Shown here: piece by piece, positions 36,722-46,113 of the stretch
How the letters are laid out: each line of letters starts with the position of its first letter
Position numbering within the stretch: position 1 is the stretch's first letter
NCBI GenBank assembly: GCA_016716385.1
Contig: JADJWL010000008.1
Location: forward strand, 186,001-250,000
Direction of reading: 5' to 3'
DNA from: Bryobacterales bacterium
GTDB taxonomy: Bacteria; Acidobacteriota; Terriglobia; Bryobacterales; Bryobacteraceae
DNA: 64,000 nucleotides
Made by a program: the position numbers and the translations under genes
The notes under the pieces: generated by a model
Databases searched by the model: none
Seen by the model: only the letters and a program-made list of their open reading frames with translations
Told to the model about the DNA's origin: nothing

Positions 36722-37363
36722 TTGTCACTCATCGACCCAGCCAGCCCGACTCCCCCGGCGGCTCCCATGGAATTGCGCAAGATCGCCGAGGCGGCGTTTC
36801 CCACGCGTTGGGGAGACTTTCGGATCTTCGGGTTCCAGGGCGTGGCTGCGGACCGGATTGAGGAAGCCGTCGTCCTTCTGCGGGGCGACCTCGAAGGCGC
36901 CCCGCCGCTCGTGCGTATCCATTCCCAGTGCCTCACCGGAGACGTCTTCCACAGCTTGCGCTGCGATTGCCGGGCTCAACTGGAGATCGCCCTGCAGAGG
37001 ATTGGCGAAGAAGGGCGCGGGCTTCTGATTTACGAACACCAGGAGGGCCGGGGCATCGGTCTGCTGAATAAGCTGCGCGCCTACGAACTCCAGGACGCGG
37101 GCGCGGATACGGTGGATGCGAACGAGCAACTCGGCTTCGACGCCGATCTTCGCAATTACAGCCTGCCCGGCGAGATCCTGCGTTACTTCGGCCTGCGCGC
37201 CATCCGCCTGCTCTCGAACAATCCGGAGAAGGTTCAGGCGGCGGAGCGCGCGGGCGTCAAGGTGGTGGAACGAATTCCGTGCCTCGTCGCTCCCGCCGAT
37301 ACGTTCCGTTCCTACCTGGAGACCAAACGAATCCGGCTTGGTCACCTGCTGGACGAAAACTGA
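36722..37363 (+). CDS. ribA: GTP cyclohydrolase II
   Basis: 213-residue stand-alone enzyme that converts GTP to diaminohydroxy-ribosylamino-pyrimidine phosphate, formate and pyrophosphate, the first riboflavin step. The zinc-binding triad is in HSQCLTGDVFHSLRCDCRAQ, and the catalytic YEHQEGRGIGLLNKLRAY follows. It lacks a fused DHBP-synthase (RibB) domain. Start is TTG at 36722 with AAAGAGAC as a possible ribosome site; ATG at 36767 is an alternative and would give the usual length. The GT39 gene ends 9 bp upstream. Confidence 0.93.
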   Translation: MSLIDPASPTPPAAPMELRKIAEAAFPTRWGDFRIFGFQGVAADRIEEAVVLLRGDLEGAPPLVRIHSQCLTGDVFHSLRCDCRAQLEIALQRIGEEGRGLLIYEHQEGRGIGLLNKLRAYELQDAGADTVDANEQLGFDADLRNYSLPGEILRYFGLRAIRLLSNNPEKVQAAERAGVKVVERIPCLVAPADTFRSYLETKRIRLGHLLDEN

Positions 37364-37400
37364 ACTTTCCGCCCGGCTGGCGCGTACACTGGATTGACCT

Positions 37401-38255
37401 ATGGCCTTCTGCACCAACTGCGGGTCCCAGATCCGCGATGACGCGCGCTTCTGCGCCAACTGCGGCGGCGCCGCCGGCGAGCCGGCGCCTCCCGTGTTTC
37501 AGACCCAGTCCGAACCTCTGGACTACACGGTCCAGGGTGACAATCTTCAGATTGTCCGCGTCCGCCTGAAGCCGGGCCAGGAAGTCTATGCCGAAGCGGG
37601 CAAGATGGTTTACAAGACTCCCTCGGTCTCCTGGGAAACCAGGATGTCCGGAACCTCGATCGGGGACAAGATTTGGGGAGCCGTCAAGCGGAAGCTGGCG
37701 GGCGAGTCGCTGTTTCTGACGTACTTTCGCGCCGGCGCCCAGGGCGGCGAAGTCGGCTTCGCCGGCGACTATCCGGGGCGGGTCCAGGTGTTCGACCTGG
37801 TCCCCGGGCAGAGTATCCTGGCGCAGCGCGACAGCTTTGTCGTTGCCCAGACCACGGTGAACCTCAGCATCGCCTTCACCCGGAAGCTCGGGGCTGGTCT
37901 GTTCGGCGGCGAGGGCTTCATCCTGGAGCGGCTCACCGGACCCGGGACGGTCTTCATCCACGGCGGGGGAGATTTTGTCGAGTTCACTCTTGGGCCCGGG
38001 GAGGTCCTCCAGGTGGATACCGGCTGCATCGTCGCTTTCGACGAATCGGTGCAATACGACATCCAGCTTGCCGGCGGCGTCAAGACGGCGATCTTCGGCG
38101 GTGAGGGCTTATTCCTGGCGACCCTGACTGGTCCGGGGCGAGTCATTATCCAGAGCTTGACGCTGGAGAAACTCAGGCGGGAGTTGATCTCCGGGCGGTC
38201 CACCGGCGACGAACGCAGCGGTTTCGGGGCGGTCACGGACCTCCTGCCGCGCTGA
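37401..38255 (+). CDS. Zinc-ribbon AIM24-family protein
   Basis: 284 residues. A four-cysteine zinc ribbon (MAFCTNCGSQIRDDARFCANCG) is followed by an AIM24/TIGR00266-type beta-sandwich (~45-265): RVRLKPGQEVYAEAGKMVY, GGEVGFAGDYPGRV, SFVVAQTTVNLSI, HGGGDFVEF, DTGCIVAFDES, GLFLATLTGPG. Function of the family is not established in bacteria. A TACACT (37385-37390) lies in the short gap after ribA. The ribbon resembles that of the PspC protein at 9391, a common Acidobacteria module. Confidence 0.88.
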   Translation: MAFCTNCGSQIRDDARFCANCGGAAGEPAPPVFQTQSEPLDYTVQGDNLQIVRVRLKPGQEVYAEAGKMVYKTPSVSWETRMSGTSIGDKIWGAVKRKLAGESLFLTYFRAGAQGGEVGFAGDYPGRVQVFDLVPGQSILAQRDSFVVAQTTVNLSIAFTRKLGAGLFGGEGFILERLTGPGTVFIHGGGDFVEFTLGPGEVLQVDTGCIVAFDESVQYDIQLAGGVKTAIFGGEGLFLATLTGPGRVIIQSLTLEKLRRELISGRSTGDERSGFGAVTDLLPR

Positions 38256-38305
38256 CCAATCTCCCTGTAACCGTACCGCTGCGGTCTCCGTCCAAGAAGG
38301 GTAGC

Positions 38306-38335
38306 TTGACGGGTATCGAAAGCGCAGCCTACAAT
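38306..38335 (+). promoter_or_regulatory. Sigma70-type promoter of the GWxTD gene
   Basis: TTGACG (38306-38311), 18-bp spacer, TACAAT (38330-38335) in the 103-bp gap before the GWxTD gene, which is the widest gap in this part of the window. GGAAGGGA at about 38346-38353 serves as ribosome site for the ATG at 38359. Confidence 0.65.
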
Positions 38336-38358
38336 TTAGGTGTCCGGAAGGGAACGAG

Positions 38359-40029
38359 ATGAGACCTCGACTGCTGTGGATTCCGTGTCTGGCCCTCTGC
38401 CTTCTGCCTCCCCCCGAAGCCCTGGCCCAAAAGAACAAGAAGAATGATTCGGTGGAGCGGGAAACCGTAGCCAAGCCGCTCAGTGACCGGCAAATGCGCA
38501 AGCGCGAAGCCAAGCTGCGCCGGGAACTTGAGACGCCGTACCGCAAGTGGCTGAACGAGGACGTCACCTACATCATCACGGACGAGGAGCGTCAGGCGTG
38601 GAAGCGCCTGGCTACCGACGAAGAGCGCGAGCAGTTCATCGAGCAGTTCTGGCTGCGTCGCGATCCCACGCCGGACTCGAGTGAGAACGAATACAAGGAA
38701 GAGCACTACCGGCGCATCGCGTACGCGAATGAGCGGTACGCCTCCGGTATTCCCGGATGGAAGGCCGATCGCGGCCGGATCTACATCACCTTCGGCCCGC
38801 CGGACGAAATCGAGTCTCACCCCTCAGGCGGCACCTACGAGCGGCCTCCGGAAGAGGGCGGTGGCACGACGTCCACCTATCCGTTCGAAAAGTGGCGCTA
38901 TCGCTGGATCGAAGGCATTGGCACCGATATCATCATCGAGTTCGTTGACCCGACGATGACCGGTGAGTACCGGATGACGATGGACCCATCCGAGAAGGAC
39001 GCGCTGCTCTACGTTCCGAACGCGGGTCTCACGCTGATGGAGCAGATGGGGATGTCCTCCAAGGTCGACCGCTTCACCCGCACGGACGGCACGCGTCTCG
39101 GCGAGGCCTTCGGCGGCCAGCCGATGCGCATGAACCAGTTCGAGCGTCTGCAGCAGTTCTCCCGTCTGCAGCGTCCGCCAACGATCAAGTTCAAAGACCT
39201 CGAAGCGCAGGTCGATTCGACGATCAAGTTCAATCTCCTGCCGCTCAAGGTCCGGGCCGACTTCTTCCCGGTCACCGAAAACTCGATCATCACCAACGTC
39301 ACGATCCAGTTGGATAACCGCGATCTGCAGTTCCAGATGAAGGAAGGTATGCAGAAGGCGGTCGTCAACATGTATGCCCGCATCTCGACGATGTCGCGCC
39401 GCGTCGTGAACATCTTCGAAGACACCGTGACCGTCGAGGCGCTTCCGGAACAGTTGCAGACAGTGAGCGAACGGTCGTCGATCTACCAGAAGTCGATCCC
39501 ACTGCCTCCAGGCATCTACCGGCTCAACGTGGTGGTGAAAGATCTGGTCGGCGGCAACATGAACAACTATGAGATGGCGCTCAACGTTCCGCGCCTCGAT
39601 CCCGACACTCTGAGCAGCAGCACGCTCATTCTGGCCGATCTCATTGAGAAGGTTCCCACGCGGTCGATCGGCAGCGGCCAGTTCGTCATCGGCAGCACGA
39701 AGGTGCGGCCACGCGTCACGGATTCCTTCAAGCGCGATGAAAAGATGGGCATCTACTTCAAGTTGTATAACTTCGAAGCAGACGAAGAGACCAGGAAGCC
39801 GATTGGCACCATCGACTACGAAGTGGTAAAGAACGGCACCAACGAGAAGATCTTTGAGTTCAGCGAAGAAGTGGCGTCGCTGCCCAACGCTTCGGCGGCA
39901 CAGGTGACGGTGGAGAAACTTCTACCGCTGGCCAGCTTCCAGCCGGGCGAGTATACGCTGAAGCTTCGCGTGCATGACAAAGTCAGCGATCAGACCCTTA
40001 CCCCGACCGCGACGTTTACGGTAAATTAG
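38359..40029 (+). CDS. GWxTD domain protein, exported
   Basis: 556 residues with a signal peptide (CLALCLLPPPEALAQ). The N-terminal domain (~60-165) is the GWxTD module, with KWLNEDVTYIITDEER, EQFIEQFWLRRDPTP and the motif variant GWKADRGRIYITFGPPDE (GW-K-AD rather than GWxTD). The C-terminal part is beta-rich, with long-repeat features. GWxTD proteins are common in Acidobacteria, Ignavibacteria and Gemmatimonadetes and have no assigned function. A strong promoter precedes it, and the next gene starts 5-32 bp after the stop, suggesting co-transcription. Confidence 0.93.
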   Translation: MRPRLLWIPCLALCLLPPPEALAQKNKKNDSVERETVAKPLSDRQMRKREAKLRRELETPYRKWLNEDVTYIITDEERQAWKRLATDEEREQFIEQFWLRRDPTPDSSENEYKEEHYRRIAYANERYASGIPGWKADRGRIYITFGPPDEIESHPSGGTYERPPEEGGGTTSTYPFEKWRYRWIEGIGTDIIIEFVDPTMTGEYRMTMDPSEKDALLYVPNAGLTLMEQMGMSSKVDRFTRTDGTRLGEAFGGQPMRMNQFERLQQFSRLQRPPTIKFKDLEAQVDSTIKFNLLPLKVRADFFPVTENSIITNVTIQLDNRDLQFQMKEGMQKAVVNMYARISTMSRRVVNIFEDTVTVEALPEQLQTVSERSSIYQKSIPLPPGIYRLNVVVKDLVGGNMNNYEMALNVPRLDPDTLSSSTLILADLIEKVPTRSIGSGQFVIGSTKVRPRVTDSFKRDEKMGIYFKLYNFEADEETRKPIGTIDYEVVKNGTNEKIFEFSEEVASLPNASAAQVTVEKLLPLASFQPGEYTLKLRVHDKVSDQTLTPTATFTVN

Positions 40030-40034
40030 CAGGG

Positions 40035-41861
40035 GTGAAGGGCGGAAAGGGAGCGCACGGGATGGTCCTGAAGCCGGCCGTGTCGGGCAAACGGATTTTA
40101 TCGATCCGCCGCCGCGCGGCAGCGATGGGTGTGCTGTTGCTGTTCTCCAGCCTGCCGGGCTGGTCCGATTCTCCCTCCCCCCTCCACGGCTCTGTCGCAG
40201 GCTTGGTGAGCGACCTGGTCGGGATCCCGCAAATGGGCGCGGCGGTTGCTCTGTACGACCGCTTCGACCGTCTGGTTGGACGGACCCTGACGGATGAGAG
40301 AGGTGAGTTCTCGTTCAAGTCCATTGCAGTGGGCCGCTATTCCGTGCGGGTGTCGGCGCCGTCGTTCCTGGCGGTGACGCGTCCCGACGTGGTTGTGGAA
40401 GCGGGCGGGCGCAACCTCCTTGCCGTTAATCTCTCGGCTTCCTTAGCACGATCGAATTGGTTTATCCGGAGCCGGGGCAGCGGTCGCTGATGAGCGAGGA
40501 CTGGAAGTGGGTCCTGCGGACGGCTAGCGCGACCCGTCCGGTGCTGCGGTTCATGCCCGGCTGGGATCATTCGCCGGCCCGCCAGTATGAAACCTCGATG
40601 TTCTCCGATACGCGCGGCATCCTCCGGGTGTCGGCCGGGGAAGGTGGCCTGACCACTGCCACTGGCAACGAGTCCGACTTGGGTACGGCGTTCGCCATGG
40701 CGACCTCCCTCTATGGCCGCAACCAGGTGGAACTGGCGGGCAACGTCGGATATGCGTCGCAATCGGGGATGCCATCGGCGGGATTCCGGACGTCCTACAG
40801 CCGCGGCGATGAACTGACAGGGACCAGCCCGCAGGTCTCGCTGACCATGCGGCAACTGTTCATGCCTGGCCGGACGGCGGGCACTCGGCGGCCAGGGAAC
40901 CGTTCCAGCCCTGCGCACGATGTCGCTCAGCGTGGACGACGGCATCCAGATCTCCGATTTCGCTCGCTTCGACTATGGGTTCTCGCTCGATTCGGTGGCC
41001 TTCTTCGACCGCCTGAACTATGCCAGCCCCTATGCCCGGCTCACCCAAGAGTTGGGGCACGAGGACTCCGTGGTGTTCAGTTTCGCTTCCGGAATGCCGC
41101 ACTTCCGCGGCGAAGGCGGCCTCCAGGACGACCTGCGCAGCCTCTCGGTGTTCCCCAGGGTCTCCCGTCTGGGAGACCGCGCCAGGGTGCAGCGCGCCGA
41201 GAACTACGAAATCGCGTACAAGCGCCGCGTCGGGCATACCAGCGTCCAGATCGCGGCCTTCCGCGAGTCGGTGGCGAACGCCGCTCTTCTGCTCGGCGGA
41301 CCGGGGCGTCTGGCCGATTCGCCCGATCTTCTGCCGGATCTGTTCTCAAACAGCGCCGTCTTCAATGGAGGGGATTACCAATCCTCCGGGTATGCGGCCT
41401 CAGTCGCGCACGAGTTTGCCGACTGGATGACGCTCACTCTGATGTATGCCACCGGCGGCGCCCTCGTCGCCAGCCGCGATGCCAGCGTCGTGGGGTCTCC
41501 CGACGATCTGCGGTCCATGATCCGGCAAGGCCGGCGCCAGACCGTGACCTCGCAGGTTGCCGGGCGCTCTCCTTACACCGGGACCCACTTTGTCGCCAGC
41601 TACCAGTGGGCGAGCCGCCGGGCGGCAACACCCGGCCACCTCTTTGCGACCCACAGCGTGCGCGGCGATGTCGGCCTGAACTTCTTCCTCCGCCAGCCTC
41701 TCCCGTCTCCCAGTGCGTTCCCGGTGCGCGTGGAGGCGACTGCCGACCTGCGGAATGCGTTCGGCGAAGGGTACATCCCCGTGCAGAACCGGGACGGTAG
41801 CCGGCTCGTCCTCATGAATACGCCGCGCAGCTTACGCGGCGGCCTCAGCTTCATCTTCTAG
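40035..41861 (+). pseudogene. Frameshifted carboxypeptidase-regulatory-domain surface protein
   Basis: One gene split by two compensating frameshifts; read through, it would give about 600 residues. The N-terminal part (to ~40442) has a signal-like segment and a CarboxypepD_reg module (VGRTLTDERGEFSFKSIAVG). The middle (~40442-40870) has LSTIELVYPEPGQ, MSEDWKWVLRT and beta-strand sequence in another frame. The end (~40880-41861) returns to the first frame: SLSVDDGIQISDF, FRGEGG, ASYQW and aromatic RSLRGGLSFIF, like an outer-membrane beta-barrel. The first indel fits loss of one C from a C-run at 40440-40442; the second looks like one extra base near 40866-40885. ATG at 40062 has a better ribosome site (GGAAAGGGAG) than GTG at 40035. 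Sequencing error cannot be excluded. Confidence 0.8.
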
Positions 41862-41864
41862 CCC

Positions 41865-42416
41865 ATGGATCGCGAGACGGCCTGGGGCATCCTCTGCGAG
41901 TTCACGGAGTCGGAGAGCCTGCGCAAACACGCTTTGGCCGTGGAAGCATGCGTCGCGGCATACGCTCGCCACTACGGCGCCGACGAGACGCAGTGGACCG
42001 TGACGGCGCTGCTGCACGACTTCGATTACGAAATGCACCCCAACCCGCCGGACCACCCAATGCTGGGCGAGCCGATCCTGGCAGCGCGCGGCGTCAGTGA
42101 GGAAATCCGCCGCGCGATTCTCTCGCACGCGAACTACAGCGGTGTGCCGCGTGTCTCCCTGCTCGAAAGAGCGCTATTCGCCTGCGACGAACTGGCCGGC
42201 TTCCTCACCGCCGTCGCGCTCGTCAAGCCGGGGAAGTCGATTGCCGAAGTCGACGTGCGCGGCGTGCGAAAGAAACTCAAGGACAAGGCGTTCGCGCGCA
42301 GCGTGAGCCGCGCCGACATCGAGAACGGAGCGCGAGAACTCGGCGTGGACCTGGACGAGCACATCGGATTCTGCATCCAGGCGATGCGCGATCGGGCGTC
42401 CGAGCTTGGCTTGTGA
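41865..42416 (+). CDS. HD-domain hydrolase
   Basis: 183-residue HD-superfamily protein. The metal-binding HD pair is in LLHDFDYEMHP, with an upstream His in RKHALAVEACVAAYA and a downstream His in ILSHANYSG. Such proteins are metal-dependent phosphohydrolases, often acting on nucleotides. The substrate is unknown. Starts 4 bp after the broken receptor gene, and the TIM-barrel gene starts 37 bp later, so the run to 47875 is co-directional. The GTGGTAAGATTC region (42417 onward) contains a weak -10-like TAAGAT. Confidence 0.88.
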   Translation: MDRETAWGILCEFTESESLRKHALAVEACVAAYARHYGADETQWTVTALLHDFDYEMHPNPPDHPMLGEPILAARGVSEEIRRAILSHANYSGVPRVSLLERALFACDELAGFLTAVALVKPGKSIAEVDVRGVRKKLKDKAFARSVSRADIENGARELGVDLDEHIGFCIQAMRDRASELGL

Positions 42417-42453
42417 GTGGTAAGATTCCAGTGGGCGTGTTCGCGTCCACGGG

Positions 42454-43347
42454 ATGAAGATCTCACTGGGAAGTTGGGCCTTTTCGTTCGGCCCGTACGC
42501 CGACGATCCGGTGCCCCTGAACCGCACGGTCCAGCGGCTGGCCGAGGCGGGTTTCGATGGCATTGAGCTGTGCGGTTTTCCTCCGCATGCCACTCTTGAC
42601 GCGTACCCGACAACGGCGTCCCGCCGGGAACTGGCGCAATTCATTGCGGGTCACGGTCTGGGGATCTCCGGCTACTCCGCCGACTTCACGCTCGTCAACC
42701 CCGTCGCACCCTACAATCAGAATGCCTATCTGGACCTGGTCCGGCGCCATGTCGAGATGTGTGCCGACGTCCGGAGTCCTTGCCTGCGTGTGGATTCCGG
42801 CGCCGCTCCGGGATCCATCGACGACCGCGAGTACGCGACCGCGCAAGCCCGCCTTGCTGACGTCTGGCGCCAGGCGGCGGAGATCGCCGCGGCCGCTTCG
42901 GTGCGTCTGGTCTGGGAGTTCGAACCGGGCTTTGCGTTCAACAAGCCAAGCGAAGTGCTGGCGCTCCACAGCGCTGTGGGCCATGACAACTTCCGTGTGC
43001 TCTTCGACACCTCGCACGCACACATGTGCGCGGTGCGAGGGGCGCGGCAGCACGGCGAAAGCGAAACGCTGCGCGGGGGCGTCCCGGCGCTGCTCGACAT
43101 GCTTGCCGGCCGCATCGGCGCGATCCACCTCATCGACTCCGACGGGACACTCTATGCCGGTGAGACATCCACCCATGCCCCCTTTGGCGAGGGACTCATC
43201 GGCTTTCCCGCCCTGGCGCCGAAACTCCTGGCCGTCCCCGGCATCTCCTGGTGGTGCATTGATCTCTGCTTCATCCACGGCGCGTGGGACCTCGTCGAAC
43301 CCAGCCTGAGATTTGTCCGGGATCTCGAGCGGAATGCGCTAACCTGA
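42454..43347 (+). CDS. Sugar phosphate isomerase/epimerase-family TIM barrel
   Basis: 297-residue AP-endonuclease-2/xylose-isomerase-type TIM barrel. Typical strands and metal residues are seen in FDGIELCGFPP, RLVWEFEPGF, RVLFDTSHAH (Asp and His ligands) and IGAIHLIDSDGTL, HAPFGEGLI. Members isomerise or epimerise sugars or ketoses such as inosose. The substrate is not predictable. The stop lies 17 bp before the ATG of the transporter-like gene. Confidence 0.88.
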   Translation: MKISLGSWAFSFGPYADDPVPLNRTVQRLAEAGFDGIELCGFPPHATLDAYPTTASRRELAQFIAGHGLGISGYSADFTLVNPVAPYNQNAYLDLVRRHVEMCADVRSPCLRVDSGAAPGSIDDREYATAQARLADVWRQAAEIAAAASVRLVWEFEPGFAFNKPSEVLALHSAVGHDNFRVLFDTSHAHMCAVRGARQHGESETLRGGVPALLDMLAGRIGAIHLIDSDGTLYAGETSTHAPFGEGLIGFPALAPKLLAVPGISWWCIDLCFIHGAWDLVEPSLRFVRDLERNALT

Positions 43348-43364
43348 AGAGCGGTTTCTCGCGC

Positions 43365-46106
43365 ATGGGTCGCATCTGGCGAAGGTTCTTCGACATCCGC
43401 CGTGAAGAGTATGGCCGGGCGTTCTCCATGTTCGCCTACCTGCTGTTCGTCCTCCTTGCCTACTACATCCTCAAGCCCGTGTCGCGCGCGATGTTCGTCG
43501 GGCGCTTCAGCATCGATCAAGTCCCGTACCTGTACATTCTCATCGCCGTCGTCGGCGGCCTAATGGCCACCGCCTATAGTAAAGTCGCCGTTCAGATTTC
43601 TCTCAAGGCGGCGGTCACCTGGACGACCATCGTGTCGGTCGCGACCCTCGTTCTGTTCTGGTGGGCGCTGCCGTATGCCAAGGACAAAGCTCCGTGGATG
43701 CTGTATGTCTTCAACATCTGGGTGAGCCTGTTCGGCGTGGTCGTCGTAGCCCAGGGCTGGATCGTCGCCTCCAACGTTTTCAACGCGCGCGAGGCGAAGC
43801 GCGTCTACGGGCTCGTCGGCCTGGGGGCCATCCTCGGGGCCTGGGTGGGCAGCGCGGTCACGGCGTTTTCCGTGGAAGCGGTCGGCGTTGAGAACCTGGT
43901 GTTGGTGAGCGGGCTGTTTGTCGGCGCCAGCTATGGTGCGTTCCTCCTCACGGCAACCCGCAAGGGGGTCAACCTGGCTAGCGCCAGGGGGCAAAGCTCC
44001 GAAGAAGCAGGCTTCTCACTCGCCGGGATGCTGCGCGACGTTTCGCTCCACCGGCATCTGCGGCTGATCGTCATCATCATCACCGTAACCTTCATCGTCG
44101 ACGTCATGGTCGAGTATCAGCTCCAGGCCATCGCCAAACTGACTTACGTCGACGCGGCGGGCATCGCCGAGTTTTTGGGCGGATTCTACCTCTATTTGAA
44201 TATCCTCACCTCCGTCCTGCAATTGTTCGCCACCACCGCTCTCGTGCGCTGGCTTGGGGTGGGCGGCACGCTGCTGGTGATGCCGGGTTCCATTGCGCTC
44301 GCCTCGATTCCGAGCATCCTGTCGCCGGGGATCCTGGCCACCGCCGCGGTGCGGATGGTGGAAGCGGCGAGCCGCTATTCGTTTAACCGCGCGGGAATGG
44401 AACTGCTTTACCTGCCACTGCCCCTGGAACTGCGCAACCGCACCAAGGCCTTTGTCGATATCGCCGTGGACCGCCTGGGCCGCGGTCTGGGCGGCATCCT
44501 GCTGGTGGCGTTCACCTGGCTCGGCTGGACGACGCCGACCGGCGTGCCCGTCCTGACAATTCTGTTCTGCGCCGGCTGGATTGTGCTCGCCCTGATGGCG
44601 CGGAAAGAGTATGTGCAGTCGGTGCGCGGGAGGCTCGACCGGCGCCGGTTCGACCTCGCCTCGACGCGCGTCACCGTGGATGATCCCGCCGTGATTCGCG
44701 CGCTCGAACAGGCGACCCGGTCCGGCCAGCCGCGGCAGGTGACTTACGCGTTGTCCGTGCTGGCGGAGTCGCCCGGGTACGATTTGGCTCCGGTGCTCCG
44801 CCGCCTGGCGGAGCAGGACAGCCCCGAAGTGCAGGCGAAGGTCTTCGATCTGGCTGCATCTGCCAACTCACCGGATCTGCGGGAACAGGCCGCGGTACTG
44901 GCCGGGCGGGCGAAAGACGGCGCCGGCGCGACGGCCGCCGCGCGGTACCTCGTTCTCACAGCCGCCAGCCCGGCGGAGGAGGCGGCCTCGCTGCTTGCCG
45001 CGGCGGGTCCCGCGGCCTGTGCGGGCGTGCTGGATGCCCTCCGCATTCGCCCCATTCTGGCCGAACAGGTGATTGGAGCCGGCTGGCTCACCGCTGCGGC
45101 CGGCAGCGAGGATCCGGCTAAACGGCAACTGGCCGCCACCGCCGCCGGCATCCGGGGAGGCGCCGTGGCGGCTCCTGTCTTGCACCAGCTTCTCGCCGAC
45201 GCCGATCCTGGCGTGGTGGCCGCCGCATGTCGCGCCGCTGGCGAAACCCATGACCGGGCCTACGTGAGCGCGCTTCTCAGCATGCTCACCGAATCGGGCC
45301 TCCGCGGCAGTGCCATTGACGCGCTCACGGGCTATGGTGTGGCCATTGTGGGTACGCTTGGCGACGTTCTGGAAGACCGCCAGGCGCCCCCGGCGCAGCG
45401 CCGCCAGATCCCGCGCGTCCTGCGGAAGGTCTCCGACCAGAAGGCAGTCGATGTGCTGCTGCGCTCGCTCAGCGAGCCCGACATCTCCATCCGTCTCGCG
45501 GTGCTGAAAGCCCTGAACCGGCTGCGCGAATCCGCGCCGCAGTTGGACTACGGCGAGCGCTATGTCGTCCCGCAGATCCTGCACGAGGCCCGAACGTATT
45601 GCGAACTGCACGCTGCCCTCGCGCCTCTGTCGGCGGAGAAGGGGCGCGGCTCGGCCACGGCGTTGCTGGTGCGTTCGCTCGGCGAACGTAGCCGCCAGGC
45701 CATCGACCGGCTTTTCCGCCTGCTCGGTCTGCGCTACCCTCCCAAAGACATTCATAACGCCTATCTGGCGGTCACGCGTCCGGGGCACGAGGAAGCGGCG
45801 GCCGCGATCGAGTTCCTCGATTCCGTCCTCGACGGTCCGTTGAAGCGCGTTGTCGTACCGGTGCTCGAACCGGCAGGCCAGTTGACCGAGCGCGGCCGCG
45901 AGTTATTCGGTATCGACATCCGGACGCCACAGGCGGCTCTGGCTGAGATCCTCCGCTCGCGCGATCCCTGGCTGACGGCGTGCGCCGCCGCGTCCGCCGG
46001 AGAATGCGGCTTCTCTGAATTGTTGCCCGACCTGCGCCGCACCGCTCAGGAGTGCAGCGCTGAGGTGCGGGCGGTGGCCGCCGCTGCCGAGGCGGCACTG
46101 GCATGA
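43365..46106 (+). CDS. Nucleotide-transporter-like membrane protein fused to HEAT repeats
   Basis: 913 residues. The N-terminal ~440 residues form about 11-12 transmembrane helices resembling the ATP/ADP translocase (Tlc/NTT, Npt1/Npt2) branch of the MFS: REEYGRAFSMFAYLLFVLLAYYILKPVSRAMFV opens the first helix. Residues ~470-913 are a long alpha-solenoid of HEAT-like repeats (RQVTYALSVLAESPG, PEVQAKVFDLAAS, ADPGVVAAACRAAGE). Transport substrate is not shown; nucleotide exchange in a free-living bacterium would be surprising, so sensing is possible. I chose the ATG at 43365 over in-frame 43284, which lies in the isomerase gene. A cNMP-fold gene follows after 7 bp. Confidence 0.87.
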   Translation: MGRIWRRFFDIRREEYGRAFSMFAYLLFVLLAYYILKPVSRAMFVGRFSIDQVPYLYILIAVVGGLMATAYSKVAVQISLKAAVTWTTIVSVATLVLFWWALPYAKDKAPWMLYVFNIWVSLFGVVVVAQGWIVASNVFNAREAKRVYGLVGLGAILGAWVGSAVTAFSVEAVGVENLVLVSGLFVGASYGAFLLTATRKGVNLASARGQSSEEAGFSLAGMLRDVSLHRHLRLIVIIITVTFIVDVMVEYQLQAIAKLTYVDAAGIAEFLGGFYLYLNILTSVLQLFATTALVRWLGVGGTLLVMPGSIALASIPSILSPGILATAAVRMVEAASRYSFNRAGMELLYLPLPLELRNRTKAFVDIAVDRLGRGLGGILLVAFTWLGWTTPTGVPVLTILFCAGWIVLALMARKEYVQSVRGRLDRRRFDLASTRVTVDDPAVIRALEQATRSGQPRQVTYALSVLAESPGYDLAPVLRRLAEQDSPEVQAKVFDLAASANSPDLREQAAVLAGRAKDGAGATAAARYLVLTAASPAEEAASLLAAAGPAACAGVLDALRIRPILAEQVIGAGWLTAAAGSEDPAKRQLAATAAGIRGGAVAAPVLHQLLADADPGVVAAACRAAGETHDRAYVSALLSMLTESGLRGSAIDALTGYGVAIVGTLGDVLEDRQAPPAQRRQIPRVLRKVSDQKAVDVLLRSLSEPDISIRLAVLKALNRLRESAPQLDYGERYVVPQILHEARTYCELHAALAPLSAEKGRGSATALLVRSLGERSRQAIDRLFRLLGLRYPPKDIHNAYLAVTRPGHEEAAAAIEFLDSVLDGPLKRVVVPVLEPAGQLTERGRELFGIDIRTPQAALAEILRSRDPWLTACAAASAGECGFSELLPDLRRTAQECSAEVRAVAAAAEAALA

Positions 46107-46113
46107 GGCACCT

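Noticed and set aside
40440..40443. Programmed -1 frameshift in the surface-protein gene
   Set aside because: No slippery heptamer or downstream pseudoknot is seen, and a second, opposite shift would also be needed.
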